From positions 1-17,598 of the forward strand of contig JAKAFF010000007.1 of the NCBI GenBank assembly GCA_021818045.1: DNA of 17,598 nt. The letters are read 5' to 3'. Below the pieces are notes generated by a model that saw only the letters and a list, made by a program, of their open reading frames with translations, was not told where the DNA came from and ran no database searches. The stretch is from a bacterium. Lineage in GTDB: Bacteria > Chlamydiota > Chlamydiia > Chlamydiales > SM23-39. The position numbers were made by a program, and so were the translations under genes. Shown here in pieces: positions 1 to 6,520 of the stretch (positions within the stretch are counted from its first letter, which is position 1; every line of letters begins with the position of its first letter).

Positions 1-78
1 TTTATACTACTCCGTTTAAGGAGCAACCCCTTGTTTAACGCGCAATTATGGCATGTCTATTTTCTTTTAGGGCGATTG
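1..78. other. Short region downstream of the integrase, nothing recognised
   Basis: Only a weak 4-bp stem (CTCC-GTTTAA-GGAG, near 11-24) is visible. No gene, tRNA or second att copy can be supported here. Confidence 0.4.
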
Positions 79-1149
79 TCATTCAGCATTTCCTTTCAAG
101 ATTTGGTCTGAGATTTGGTTGCTGAATTGTTTTGTGACTTCTACGTCCATGTGGGTGTAGTGGAGGAGCATGGTCAAGGTGCGGTGGCCTGTGGCAGTCT
201 GGAGTTGGAGGTTGGATGCTCCCTTCGCGGCGGCGTAGGTACAGAAAGTATGGCGCATGTCGTGGGCCCTGCAATTAGTGATATTTGCTCGCTTGAGGGC
301 CTGCTGCCAGCTCTTCTTGATGTCGATCCGGCCAAAGGCTGTTTTGCTGGCAAAAACCAGTGGCTTTTGGGGATTGCGGTGTTGGTGGAGGCGCTGAAGT
401 TCAGCGATGAGGGGATCGCAAAGGGCAATGCTACGCGGGCGGCCATTTTTGCTTTCTTTGATGAAAGCAATCCTGCTTTGAAAATTGATATGTCTCCATT
501 CAAGATTGAGAATTTCGCCTTGGCGCGCACCTGTGGTAAGGGAGAGCAGGATGATACAGTAGAGGTAGGGCGATTTGGTCTGACGAGATGCGGCGAGCAA
601 ACGGGCGATCTCATTCTCAGAGAGAACACGGTCGCGGCCTCGATTCTCCTTGAGTTTTATGAGACGAAGGGCAGGATTTTCGCTAATCCAATTGAGGCGT
701 TGGGCTGCGTAGGTTAGGAGTGAAGAAAGGGACGCCATATAGCGATTAACGGTTGATGAGGTTCTCGCGCGCCCTTTCGGGATGGGTGTATCCGCGAGGG
801 CTTGTCGCTCCTTGCCGAGGAGTTCGGGTGTGATGTGGACGAGGCCGTAGTCGTTGAAGCGGGATTTCCAATAGTCGAGGTGTCGGCGGGTATCGTCGGC
901 GGCACGATGATGTTCGAGAGCACCATCTTGTATGTAGCGCTCGACGAGTTCGCCAAAGGTGTGGATCTTTTTGTGCTGGTCGAATTTGAACTGGCCACCC
1001 TTGATTTGCCGCTCTACGCCAGAAGCCCAGTCCTCTGCCTCCTGCTTCCGTTCAAAGTGATTGCAGATGGTGGGGTAGCCTTTGATGCGGACGACCGCAC
1101 GCCAGACGGTAGTACCGTTGTCGTTTTTGCGTTTGAAGATAGATGCCAT
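79..1149 (-). CDS. Tyrosine recombinase / integrase of an integrative element
   Basis: A 356-residue site-specific recombinase that would cut and rejoin DNA at attachment sites through a covalent phosphotyrosine intermediate. The N-terminal ~60 residues look like an arm-binding (AP2-like) domain with WRA and F-ERKQEAEDWA segments. Residues ~63-160 form the SAM-like core-binding domain. The C-terminal catalytic domain carries every expected residue: Arg209 (TGARQGE), Lys234 (KESKNGRPRS), His296 and Arg299 (HDMRH), His322 (ATGHRT) and Tyr331 (LLHYTH). The enzyme therefore looks intact and full length. The start ATG is preceded on the minus strand by AAGG about 8 nt upstream. The gene lies next to a 3' tRNA fragment at 1313-1359, the usual setting of tRNA-targeting integrases. 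No excisionase or other phage gene is visible nearby, so the element type (island, plasmid or prophage) is unresolved. Confidence 0.93.
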   Translation of the reverse strand: MASIFKRKNDNGTTVWRAVVRIKGYPTICNHFERKQEAEDWASGVERQIKGGQFKFDQHKKIHTFGELVERYIQDGALEHHRAADDTRRHLDYWKSRFNDYGLVHITPELLGKERQALADTPIPKGRARTSSTVNRYMASLSSLLTYAAQRLNWISENPALRLIKLKENRGRDRVLSENEIARLLAASRQTKSPYLYCIILLSLTTGARQGEILNLEWRHINFQSRIAFIKESKNGRPRSIALCDPLIAELQRLHQHRNPQKPLVFASKTAFGRIDIKKSWQQALKRANITNCRAHDMRHTFCTYAAAKGASNLQLQTATGHRTLTMLLHYTHMDVEVTKQFSNQISDQILKGNAE

Positions 1150-1210
1150 AGTGCCAACCTTTTGGTTTAGGGTTTAGGTTGGATGGCGTGCTGGTTAAAA
1201 CTATTCTTCG

Positions 1211-1229
1211 TTGCACCGCCATTGCACCG
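1211..1229 (+). repeat. Direct repeat TTGCACCG x2 upstream of the integrase
   Basis: The octamer TTGCACCG occurs at 1211-1218 and 1222-1229, 11 bp apart, about one helical turn. Short direct repeats on the same helix face between an integrase gene and its core site are typical of arm-type binding sites, but the repeats alone do not prove that role. Confidence 0.35.
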
Positions 1230-1238
1230 TGAGGCTAT

Positions 1239-1269
1239 ATCTTAAACTTTAACTTGATATTGGATCAAG
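1239..1269 (-). promoter_or_regulatory. Possible integrase promoter with an operator-like dyad over its -35 box
   Basis: On the minus strand, TTGATC (1263-1268) and TAAGAT (1239-1244) are 18 nt apart and point toward the integrase start at 1149; each matches the sigma70 consensus at 4 of 6 positions. The -35 box lies inside a perfect 6-bp inverted repeat, CTTGAT-ATTGG-ATCAAG (1253-1269), which could be bound by a repressor or recombinase. This is inference from motif placement only. Confidence 0.3.
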
Positions 1270-1372
1270 CTCGTTTCGCCTTAAGTGAATGGACTAGTGC
1301 TGGATAGAAACTTGGGGCAACCTGGACTTGAACCAGAGACCGACGGGTTATGAGTCCGTGAGGCGAAATGAG
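1270..1372. repeat. Imperfect 14-bp inverted repeat bracketing the tRNA fragment
   Basis: CTCGTTTCGCCTTA at 1270-1283 is matched in inverted orientation by 1359-1372 (reverse complement CTCATTTCGCCTCA), 12 of 14 bases identical. The arms lie on either side of the tRNA 3' fragment. They may be protein-binding sites of the recombination locus, or the match may be chance, since one arm is also symporter coding sequence. Confidence 0.4.
1313..1359 (-). pseudogene. 3' fragment of a tRNA with CAU anticodon (Met-type), probable att core
   Basis: Read on the minus strand, the sequence gives an anticodon arm (ACGGA, loop CTCATAA, CCCGT; the loop-proximal pair is an A-C mismatch), a variable loop CGGTC, a T arm (TCTGG, TTCAAGT, CCAGG) and a 3' acceptor strand TTGCCCC with discriminator A. 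No encoded CCA follows. The 5' half (acceptor strand and D arm) is absent: upstream sequence is the coding end of the symporter gene. Identity to a tRNA therefore begins at the 5' side of the anticodon stem and runs to the 3' end. That is the extent of attachment cores used by integrases crossing over in the anticodon loop. CAU could belong to elongator Met, initiator Met or lysidine-modified Ile; the missing half prevents a decision. Confidence 0.75.
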
Positions 1373-2715
1373 ACTTCTTTACGCAATAGAAAAATCCCAG
1401 TCAGATTTAAAATCAATAAGGCGGCGCCCGAAAGTGACATCACGACAAAGGCTTGTGTTGCATTGAAAAAGGCAAAAATAGGGAGGGCAAAACAGGCATA
1501 GAGATAGTAGATTGTGGGTCCCCATTTGGGAGAGATGAATTTGGCGCATTTGGCGCCTACGACAAAGTAGGCGAGGATTGTCGTGTAGCCGAGGAGAAAA
1601 AGGAAGGTGGGCATGAAGATGTGCATGTAGGGGAAATAGAGCGCAAGGGACTCTTGAACCATGAGAGCAACATCCAAATCGGTGTGCCAAGTGCCGGTGG
1701 CGAGCACGACGAGGATGCTTAAAGAGCAAATGACAAAGGTGTCGAGAAAGATGCCGATGATGGTCATGGAGGCTTGTCTTTGGAGTTTGTCTGTTGCACT
1801 TTCCGCATAGATGACGGAAGTGTAGCCGACTCCAATGTCTCCCGAATAGGCGCCGCGCGATAGCCCCATAGAGATGGTTAGACCCACTGTGCTTCCTGCA
1901 AATCCGCCTTGGGCGGCTTGCGGGGTAAAGGCTGCTTGGAAGATAGAGCGAAGAAGTGCGGGTAGCTCTGTTGCATGTTGAAAAATGACCCAAAGCGCCA
2001 TTGTGATGTAGAGGAGGATGAAGATGGGAATGAGTGCACTGCACACTTCACCTACGCGGTTGATGCCGCCGCTTGCCACGACGAAAATGGCGATCATCAG
2101 CAGCGCAACGACGAGATAGGGGTTGATATGCCAGTTGACTGAGATGCTGTCTGCCATGACGTTGAACATGAAGATCTCTACGCCATAGATGCAAAGTAGG
2201 ACGCAGATAAGAGGCGCCACCCACTTGACTTTGAAGGCATGGGGGAGAAAGTACATGGGGCCTCCGTCATAGCTGCCTGCGCTATTGCGGACGCGATATT
2301 TCATGCCAAGATACGCTTCGCTATATTGGATGAGCATGCCAGATAGGCCGCCGATCCAACTCCAAAATAGAGCGCCAGGCCCGCCTAGTTGGACCGCTGT
2401 TACGATGCCAACCACATTGCCAATGCCAATGCATCCGCCAATGGCTGCGAAAAACACTTTGAGTGGATGGATGCCAGTTTTTGCCGTTTTCGCTTGGAAA
2501 AAGGAGAAAAAAATAGAGAAGATTTTTCCCAATTGACGCACTTGCATAAATCGCGAGGCGATAGAAAGATAGATGCCAAGTCCTAAAATAAGGACAAAGG
2601 AGATGTGTCCCCAAATAAATTCATTGATCAGTTCGAGTGTTTGAAAGACCATTGGCATATAAGAACTGCTTTTGCCAATGGTAGCCGTCGAGTAGGTTTT
2701 CTGTCGAGCGTCCAA
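1348..2715 (-). CDS. Sodium:alanine/glycine symporter (AGCS family)
   Basis: An inner-membrane secondary transporter expected to import small neutral amino acids with Na+. The protein shows about eleven hydrophobic segments and AGCS hallmarks: a GGCIGIGNVVGIVTAVQLGG stretch near residues 92-112, a GGLSGMLIQYSEAYLGMKYR segment, a SYDGGPMYFL loop, and GLSRGAYSGDIGVG near residue 290. Length (455 as opened at 2715) is normal. The true start is more likely Met20 (2658) or Met22 (2652), because the longer version overlaps the upstream DTW-like gene by 95 nt; neither start has a clear ribosome-binding site. It is the last gene of the minus-strand run from rpmH. The last residues (LTDS and stop) are read from the anticodon arm of the tRNA fragment, with the TAA stop inside the anticodon loop, so the native C-terminus was probably replaced or shifted by recombination. 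The final membrane segment is intact, so activity is plausible. Confidence 0.9.
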   Translation of the reverse strand: MDARQKTYSTATIGKSSSYMPMVFQTLELINEFIWGHISFVLILGLGIYLSIASRFMQVRQLGKIFSIFFSFFQAKTAKTGIHPLKVFFAAIGGCIGIGNVVGIVTAVQLGGPGALFWSWIGGLSGMLIQYSEAYLGMKYRVRNSAGSYDGGPMYFLPHAFKVKWVAPLICVLLCIYGVEIFMFNVMADSISVNWHINPYLVVALLMIAIFVVASGGINRVGEVCSALIPIFILLYITMALWVIFQHATELPALLRSIFQAAFTPQAAQGGFAGSTVGLTISMGLSRGAYSGDIGVGYTSVIYAESATDKLQRQASMTIIGIFLDTFVICSLSILVVLATGTWHTDLDVALMVQESLALYFPYMHIFMPTFLFLLGYTTILAYFVVGAKCAKFISPKWGPTIYYLYACFALPIFAFFNATQAFVVMSLSGAALLILNLTGIFLLRKEVSFRLTDS

Positions 2716-3082
2716 GGATCAGGTGAGCAATGTAGAGCGCTTCAATCGATGCAAGACCTAAGCGAGGGTCGGGGCAGTCGGTTTGTCTGCGAGGATAGGC
2801 GGTGAGATAGTTTCCTGGTAGGCTGCGGGCCTCAAGGAAGGGGGGGAGTTGTTTGAGCATGACTTGAGCCAGGCGCCAGGTGCCATCGATGAGGAGAATG
2901 TCGCTTTGTGCATCTTGGAGTGTGAGGGGCGGCGCTCCGAGCTGTAGGACTAGACAGCGCGATAAATCGGGTAGCGGGTCGGTCGGATAGGTGATAAAGC
3001 GAAGGTCCGGACGCGATTCTAAGCCTTTGAGGGAGCATTTTTTGAGGTTTTCTCGCCTGTGGCGCCAAATGAGGGTGCTCAT
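2621..3082 (-). CDS. DTW/Tsr3-like domain protein, putative aminocarboxypropyltransferase
   Basis: A 153-residue protein with the signature ILLIDGTWRLAQVML (D66-G-T-W69) and a downstream LASIEALYIAH segment, corresponding to the DxTW and [ST]xEA motifs of the DTW/Tsr3 superfamily. Known members transfer the 3-amino-3-carboxypropyl group of S-adenosylmethionine to tRNA uridine (TapT/YfiP) or to 18S rRNA (Tsr3). The protein is shorter than typical TapT (about 200-230 residues) and lacks its N-terminal Cys-rich segment. The N-terminal KCS motif and overall spacing look somewhat closer to Tsr3-like proteins, so the RNA target is open. The ATG overlaps the TGA of the upstream helicase gene (ATGA), which implies translational coupling. 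An RNA-modification role fits its place downstream of rpmH-rnpA, but that is inference. Confidence 0.72.
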   Translation of the reverse strand: MSTLIWRHRRENLKKCSLKGLESRPDLRFITYPTDPLPDLSRCLVLQLGAPPLTLQDAQSDILLIDGTWRLAQVMLKQLPPFLEARSLPGNYLTAYPRRQTDCPDPRLGLASIEALYIAHLILGRSTENLLDGYHWQKQFLYANGLSNTRTDQ

Positions 3083-4980
3083 AAGATTTTATGATCTGTG
3101 ACTTGGAAAAGGTTTTTCGGAATTTCATATAGAAAGCGACTGGGTGTTGTGGGATACGTTTTACCCATTCGCATTCGGGCGCGCGCCATGCTGAGCGTTA
3201 GGTGTTGCTGTGCACGGGTGATTCCAACGTAAAAGAGGCGCCGCTCTTCTTCTAATCCCGTTTGTTGCATGCTTTTTTCGTGGGGGAGAATGCTCTCTTC
3301 AAGACATACGAGAAAACAGGCGGGAAATTCGAGCCCTTTGGCGCTGTGAAATGTCATGAGGTGTACTTTGTCTTCCACGACGTTTTTTGCAGAGTGGATG
3401 ATTTGGCGGTTCAATGTGGTATTGGCAATGAAATCTTGCAAACTCTCTTCTTGCGTTTCAGAGAGTGCGTTGACGCACTCTTGGACGTTTTCCCATTTGA
3501 AGGCGCGCATTTTTTCCGATTTCACTTCTTCTTCGATGGCCTTTTTGTAGTTGATCTTTTCGATGAGCCAGATGAGCGATTCCCCAAAAGGAGGCGAGCG
3601 AAAACGGTGAGTTGCTTCTTGGATGAGTTCTACAAACGCTTTTGTAGATTTTTTTTCCTCCTTTTGTAAAAGCTCCCAAAGGGGCACTTGGGCCGTGCGG
3701 TTTGCTTGCGTTAGGGTGTCGAGGTAAGCGTCTGAAATCCCGCGGCGCGGTACGTTGATGATGCGCAAAAGCGCTTCTTGGTCTAAGGGGTTGGCAATGA
3801 CGCGCAGATAAGCCAGGAGATCTTTGATTTCGCTGCGCTCGGAAAATTCGAGTCCTCCGAAAATTTCATAGGGGATGCCGCGCATCCATTGGCCCTGTTT
3901 TTGCCAGGAGGCTTGTAAAAGGGCCACCTCAAATTGTCGAGACAGGGCATTGGATCTGTAGAGAATGGCCATGTCGCGCCATTTGAGGCCTTGGTCGTGG
4001 AGCCGAATGAGGCGGTTGATGACGGCGCTGGCCTCTTCGGCATCTGTGGGCGCATGGAAGATCTCAATGGGGGAAGAGGCGGATCTTTGGCTCCAGAGTT
4101 TTTTGTCGTGTCGATTTTGGTTGTGATGGATGACGGCATTGGCAGCTTCGAGGATGATGCTTGTGGAGCGGTAGTTTTGTTCGAGTTTAATCGTATGGTC
4201 TGCTTTGAAATGCAAAATATTTTGCACTTCAGCGCCTCGCCAGCCATAAATTGATTGGTCATCATCGCCAACGACGCAAAGGTTGTGGTATTTGGCCGCT
4301 AAATATTCCGCTAAGCGAAATTGGGCGGGATTGGTGTCTTGATACTCATCGATCATGATGTAGCGAAAGCGCTCTTGGTAGCGATCGAGTACATCGGGGT
4401 GCTCTTCAAAAAGGCGTAGCGTTAAGGTGATTAGGCTGTCGAAGCTCACCGCATTGTAGGCCCGAAGAGAGGAGTGGAGTCTTTCATAGAGCTCTTTAGA
4501 AAAAGTGTCGTGCCAAGTGATTTCCTCAGAATTGCCGGAAATGCCTGCATAGGAGGCCTCGGCAAGGGCGGCTTTTGTGGGGCCTAAAGAGGGGAGCTCT
4601 CCTTCGTGGCCCAGCATTTCGCGAGTTAGTTGTTGCACGAGCCGGTGCATGTCTCTTTCGTCGTATAGGCTAAATTCGCGCGTATATCCCAGCCGCTCGA
4701 TCTCTTTGCGAAGTACCTGCATGCAAAAGCTGTGGAAGGTTGCCAGAGTGACTTGTTTCCCCCTTTCGCCAATCAAAGCGCTGATGCGATGGCGCATCTC
4801 TTGGGCAGCCTTGTTTGTAAAGGTTAACCCCAAAATGGATTGGGGAGGTACCCCTTGCTCAATTAAGTGGGCGATGCGGTGTACGATGACCCGGGTTTTG
4901 CCGCTGCCAGCCCCAGCAAGCACGAGGATGCGCCCCTGTGTTGTGCGGACGGCTTTTTGCTGTGGTTCATTGAGTATCAT
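3079..4980 (-). CDS. pcrA: UvrD/PcrA-type superfamily 1 DNA helicase
   Basis: A 3'-5' ATP-dependent DNA helicase acting in repair and in removing proteins or stalled forks from DNA. All SF1A motifs are present: Q motif (LNEPQQKAV, 3-11), Walker A (GAGSGKTR, 23-30), motif Ia (TFTNKAAQEM, 53-62), Walker B (DEYQDTN, 211-217), motif III (VGDDDQSIYGWRG, 237-249), motif IV (LEQNYRST, 266-273), motif V (LMTFHSAKGLEFP, 541-553) and motif VI (EERRLFYVGITRA, 578-590). At 633 residues it is shorter than UvrD or PcrA (about 720) because little follows motif VI; the C-terminal RNA-polymerase-interacting Tudor-like tail seems absent. Its start overlaps the end of rnpA by 14 nt, so it is cotranscribed with rpmH-rnpA. 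PcrA and UvrD cannot be told apart from sequence alone. Confidence 0.93.
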   Translation of the reverse strand: MILNEPQQKAVRTTQGRILVLAGAGSGKTRVIVHRIAHLIEQGVPPQSILGLTFTNKAAQEMRHRISALIGERGKQVTLATFHSFCMQVLRKEIERLGYTREFSLYDERDMHRLVQQLTREMLGHEGELPSLGPTKAALAEASYAGISGNSEEITWHDTFSKELYERLHSSLRAYNAVSFDSLITLTLRLFEEHPDVLDRYQERFRYIMIDEYQDTNPAQFRLAEYLAAKYHNLCVVGDDDQSIYGWRGAEVQNILHFKADHTIKLEQNYRSTSIILEAANAVIHHNQNRHDKKLWSQRSASSPIEIFHAPTDAEEASAVINRLIRLHDQGLKWRDMAILYRSNALSRQFEVALLQASWQKQGQWMRGIPYEIFGGLEFSERSEIKDLLAYLRVIANPLDQEALLRIINVPRRGISDAYLDTLTQANRTAQVPLWELLQKEEKKSTKAFVELIQEATHRFRSPPFGESLIWLIEKINYKKAIEEEVKSEKMRAFKWENVQECVNALSETQEESLQDFIANTTLNRQIIHSAKNVVEDKVHLMTFHSAKGLEFPACFLVCLEESILPHEKSMQQTGLEEERRLFYVGITRAQQHLTLSMARARMRMGKTYPTTPSRFLYEIPKNLFQVTDHKIL

Positions 4981-5290
4981 GGATCAGCCGGATCAGTTCC
5001 TTTGCGATGTCCGATTCCTGAGCCCCTTTGGCTGCTTGTCTTGGGACGACATGCGCTTCCCCACGCGGTAAAGTGGCATAGCACTTCCGAAACGCCTCCC
5101 GAACCAGCCTTTTAAAACGGCTGCGCTCAGGCGCTGTCCCATATCGGACGGGAGCGCTGATCCCAAGTTTTGGCTTGTTCGCCGGGCGCCAATCCACACA
5201 GATTAGGCGCCCCACGTTTCGCTCTCCCCCTTTAGAGACGCGCTGAAATTCCCGGCGCGTACGGAGGCGAAGCGACTTAGGAAAGCTCAT
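4967..5290 (-). CDS. rnpA: Ribonuclease P protein component
   Basis: The 107-residue protein cofactor of RNase P, which with the M1-type RNA matures tRNA 5' ends. The start MSFPKSLRLRTRREFQRV is typical (L-R-x-F-x-x-V), and GISAPVRYGTAPERSRFKRLVREAFR carries the RNA-binding basic helix. The ATG overlaps the TGA of rpmH (ATGA), fixing the start; a longer in-frame extension to 5458 would run out of phase across rpmH and is rejected. The universally conserved RNR motif reads R-S-R here (codon AGC for Ser in place of Asn), which is unusual. The rpmH-rnpA pairing is near universal in bacteria. Confidence 0.93.
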   Translation of the reverse strand: MSFPKSLRLRTRREFQRVSKGGERNVGRLICVDWRPANKPKLGISAPVRYGTAPERSRFKRLVREAFRKCYATLPRGEAHVVPRQAAKGAQESDIAKELIRLIHDTQ

Positions 5291-5421
5291 GCTGAAAGTT
5301 TTCTGCGGCCCTGTCTGCGGCGGCGATTGATGAGCTTGCGCCCTGATGCGGTTTTCATGCGGGCTCGAAAGCCGATCGTCTTCTTGCGGCGTACTTTGCT
5401 TGGTTGATATGTGCGTTTCAT
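5287..5421 (-). CDS. rpmH: 50S ribosomal protein L34
   Basis: A 44-residue, very basic protein starting MKRTYQPSKVRRKK and continuing GFRARMKTASGRKLINRRR, unmistakably L34 of the large ribosomal subunit. It is the first gene of a minus-strand run leading to rnpA, with which it overlaps by 4 nt. An alternative ATG ten bases upstream (5431) is in a different frame and is not used. The ribosome-binding site is weak (GGATGA just upstream). Likely transcribed from the promoter at 5460-5489. Confidence 0.96.
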   Translation of the reverse strand: MKRTYQPSKVRRKKTIGFRARMKTASGRKLINRRRRQGRRKLSA

Positions 5422-5459
5422 TCTGTTTCATCCGGATTAAAAAATGAGTTTCACTCAAA

Positions 5460-5489
5460 AGGATACCGCGAGGGCATGATAATCTTCAA
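5460..5489 (-). promoter_or_regulatory. Candidate rpmH operon promoter
   Basis: On the minus strand, TTGAAG (5484-5489) and TATCCT (5460-5465) are separated by 18 nt and lie about 40 nt upstream of rpmH. The -35 falls inside the palindrome TTCAAGCTTGAA shared with the opposite promoter. Confidence 0.5.
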
Positions 5490-5496
5490 GCTTGAA
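5485..5496. promoter_or_regulatory. Perfect 12-bp palindrome between divergent promoters
   Basis: TTCAAGCTTGAA is a perfect palindrome that covers nearly all of both outward-facing -35 boxes. It could be a coincidence of back-to-back TTGAA boxes or an operator for coordinate control of the two ribosomal-protein transcripts. Confidence 0.5.
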
Positions 5497-5521
5497 AACA
5501 ATTCTCGCAACAGTGTATAAC
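5492..5521 (+). promoter_or_regulatory. Candidate rpmJ-rpsN promoter
   Basis: TTGAAA (5492-5497) and TATAAC (5516-5521) are 18 nt apart and upstream of rpmJ, each matching sigma70 (sigma66 in chlamydiae) consensus well. Predicted transcript start is near 5528, leaving a roughly 20-nt leader that contains GAGAGGA as ribosome-binding site. Confidence 0.6.
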
Positions 5522-5548
5522 CAAAGGCTTTGAATGAGAGGAAATTTC

Positions 5549-5686
5549 ATGAAAGTTGGAGCTTCCGTTAAAGCTGACCCCTCCAAGGGGGACAAAATTG
5601 TCCGCCGCCGGGGCCGTGTTTATGTGATTAACAAGAAAGACCCGAACCGCAAGCAGCGCCAAAAGGGGCCTGCCCGTAAGAAGTAG
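5549..5686 (+). CDS. rpmJ: 50S ribosomal protein L36 (zinc-free form)
   Basis: A 45-residue basic protein, MKVGASVKADPSKGDKIVRR at the start and ending NRKQRQKGPARKK. It matches the chlamydial L36 pattern, in which the zinc-ribbon cysteines of canonical L36 are absent (no Cys or His at all here) and a C-terminal extension is present. Ribosome-binding site GAGAGGA lies about 8 nt upstream of the ATG. Eight nt separate it from rpsN, so the two are cotranscribed. Confidence 0.95.
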   Translation: MKVGASVKADPSKGDKIVRRRGRVYVINKKDPNRKQRQKGPARKK

Positions 5687-5694
5687 AGGAAAGA

Positions 5695-6000
5695 ATGGCA
5701 AAAGATTCGCAAGTCGCAAGACAGAAAAAACGCGAAAGAATGGTAAAAAATTATTGGGATCGAAGACAATCTCTTAAAGAGACTATTCTCGATATGACTA
5801 AGACGATTGAAGAAAGGCTCACTGCCGTGGACGCCCTCAACAAGCTTCCAAAAAATTCTTCACGTATCCGTTTGCGCAACCGGTGCCAATTTACCGGCAG
5901 ATCCCGTGGCTTTTTGCGTAAATTCAAACTATCTCGCCTCTGTTTTCGCGAGATGGCCAATCAAGGGTTGATTCCAGGCGTTGTAAAAGCGTCTTGGTAA
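5695..6000 (+). CDS. rpsN: 30S ribosomal protein S14 (zinc-free, long form)
   Basis: A 101-residue S14 of the small subunit head. The conserved C-terminal block RLRNRCQFTGRSRGFLRKFKLSR...FREMANQGLIPGVVKASW is clear. The length and the lack of the CxxC-CxxC zinc motif mark it as the long, zinc-independent type. A strong ribosome-binding site (AGAGGAAAG) precedes the ATG in the rpmJ-rpsN spacer. Its unlinking from the spc ribosomal operon and pairing with rpmJ is characteristic of chlamydiae. Confidence 0.96.
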   Translation: MAKDSQVARQKKRERMVKNYWDRRQSLKETILDMTKTIEERLTAVDALNKLPKNSSRIRLRNRCQFTGRSRGFLRKFKLSRLCFREMANQGLIPGVVKASW

Positions 6001-6012
6001 CCTCCTCTTTGC

Positions 6013-6047
6013 TCTAAAAGAGGCGTGGTTAGTATGCCTCTTTTAGA
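6013..6047. terminator. Hairpin at the rpsN / GYF-gene convergence
   Basis: A perfect 12-bp stem (6013-6024 with 6036-6047, TCTAAAAGAGGC pairing GCCTCTTTTAGA) with an 11-nt loop follows rpsN by 12 nt and overlaps the last codons and stop of the convergent minus-strand gene. It lacks a long T tract, so it is a probable, possibly bidirectional, weak terminator. Confidence 0.5.
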
Positions 6048-6421
6048 CAATTCTTTAGGGGTTTCCACTCCGCAAGTTCTTCATGCCACACATATGTGGC
6101 GAGATTCACCTTTCCAGATTTCCACGCGTGTGTGATTGCTTCTCGGCTCATCGGGCCTTGTCGCTCATTTTGCGGGTCGAGATAGTACCAAAATTTGTCT
6201 GACGGCCCATCGATGATGAAAGTGGGTTCGACAGCGACAGGTGGTGTTTGTGGTTTGCTCTTGCCTGCAAAGAAAATGGCGAAGACGCCGAAAATGCCAA
6301 ATAGAAATCCCAGTGCAAACCAAGCATAAGGGTTGAGGCCTCTGCGATGGGCGACGTAAGCTGATAGGGCGCCGACTATTGCGGAGGTGATTAAGATCGG
6401 AGGAGTGAATCCCATAGGCAT
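6029..6421 (-). CDS. Small membrane protein with C-terminal GYF_2-type domain
   Basis: A 130-residue protein using the ATG at 6421, which has AAGGTG 8 nt upstream; the open frame extends to 6610 but that part has no ribosome-binding site and reads as non-coding. Two hydrophobic helices (about residues 6-23 and 31-52) form an N-terminal hairpin. A proline-rich linker follows. Residues 78-122 (FWYYLDPQNERQGPMS...AWKSGKVNLATYVWHEELAEWKPL) match the GYF_2 / DUF4339 pattern, with paired aromatic, QGPMS and W-x-x-L features. Such domains bind proline-rich peptides in some proteins, but bacterial partners are mostly unknown. Its position next to rpsN resembles CT788 of C. trachomatis by synteny; function is not known. 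Confidence 0.75.
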   Translation of the reverse strand: MPMGFTPPILITSAIVGALSAYVAHRRGLNPYAWFALGFLFGIFGVFAIFFAGKSKPQTPPVAVEPTFIIDGPSDKFWYYLDPQNERQGPMSREAITHAWKSGKVNLATYVWHEELAEWKPLKNCLKEAY

Positions 6422-6469
6422 ACGAGCACCTTTTAAATTTCCTTCTAAGATACCACACTTGAGAAAAAG

Positions 6470-6498
6470 TTTCCATGGATCGCGGTTTTTGCTATGAT
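6470..6498 (+). promoter_or_regulatory. Candidate promoter for the Asp23-like pair
   Basis: TTTCCA (6470-6475) and TATGAT (6493-6498) are 17 nt apart. The -10 box overlaps the first ATG of the downstream frame, so that ATG would be upstream of the transcript. This favours the GTG at 6521 as the true start. Confidence 0.45.
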
Positions 6499-6520
6499 GG
6501 GGCTTTTTCGAGGTGAAGCC

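Noticed and set aside
115..717. A 200-codon open frame on the plus strand opposite the integrase, and a 122-codon one at 802-1170
   Set aside because: Both are antisense to a protein with complete tyrosine-recombinase motifs, have no recognisable domain and no ribosome-binding site.
79..1372. A prophage
   Set aside because: Only the integrase and an att-like site are visible; no repressor, excisionase, replication or structural phage gene lies within the window.
1300..1400. A complete tRNA gene on the minus strand
   Set aside because: The sequence 5' of the anticodon stem has no D arm and no acceptor strand complementary to TTGCCCC; it is symporter coding sequence.
5291..5458. Long form of RnpA with 56 extra residues
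   Set aside because: The extra part is rpmH read in another frame; rpmH and the ATGA overlap fix the start at 5290.
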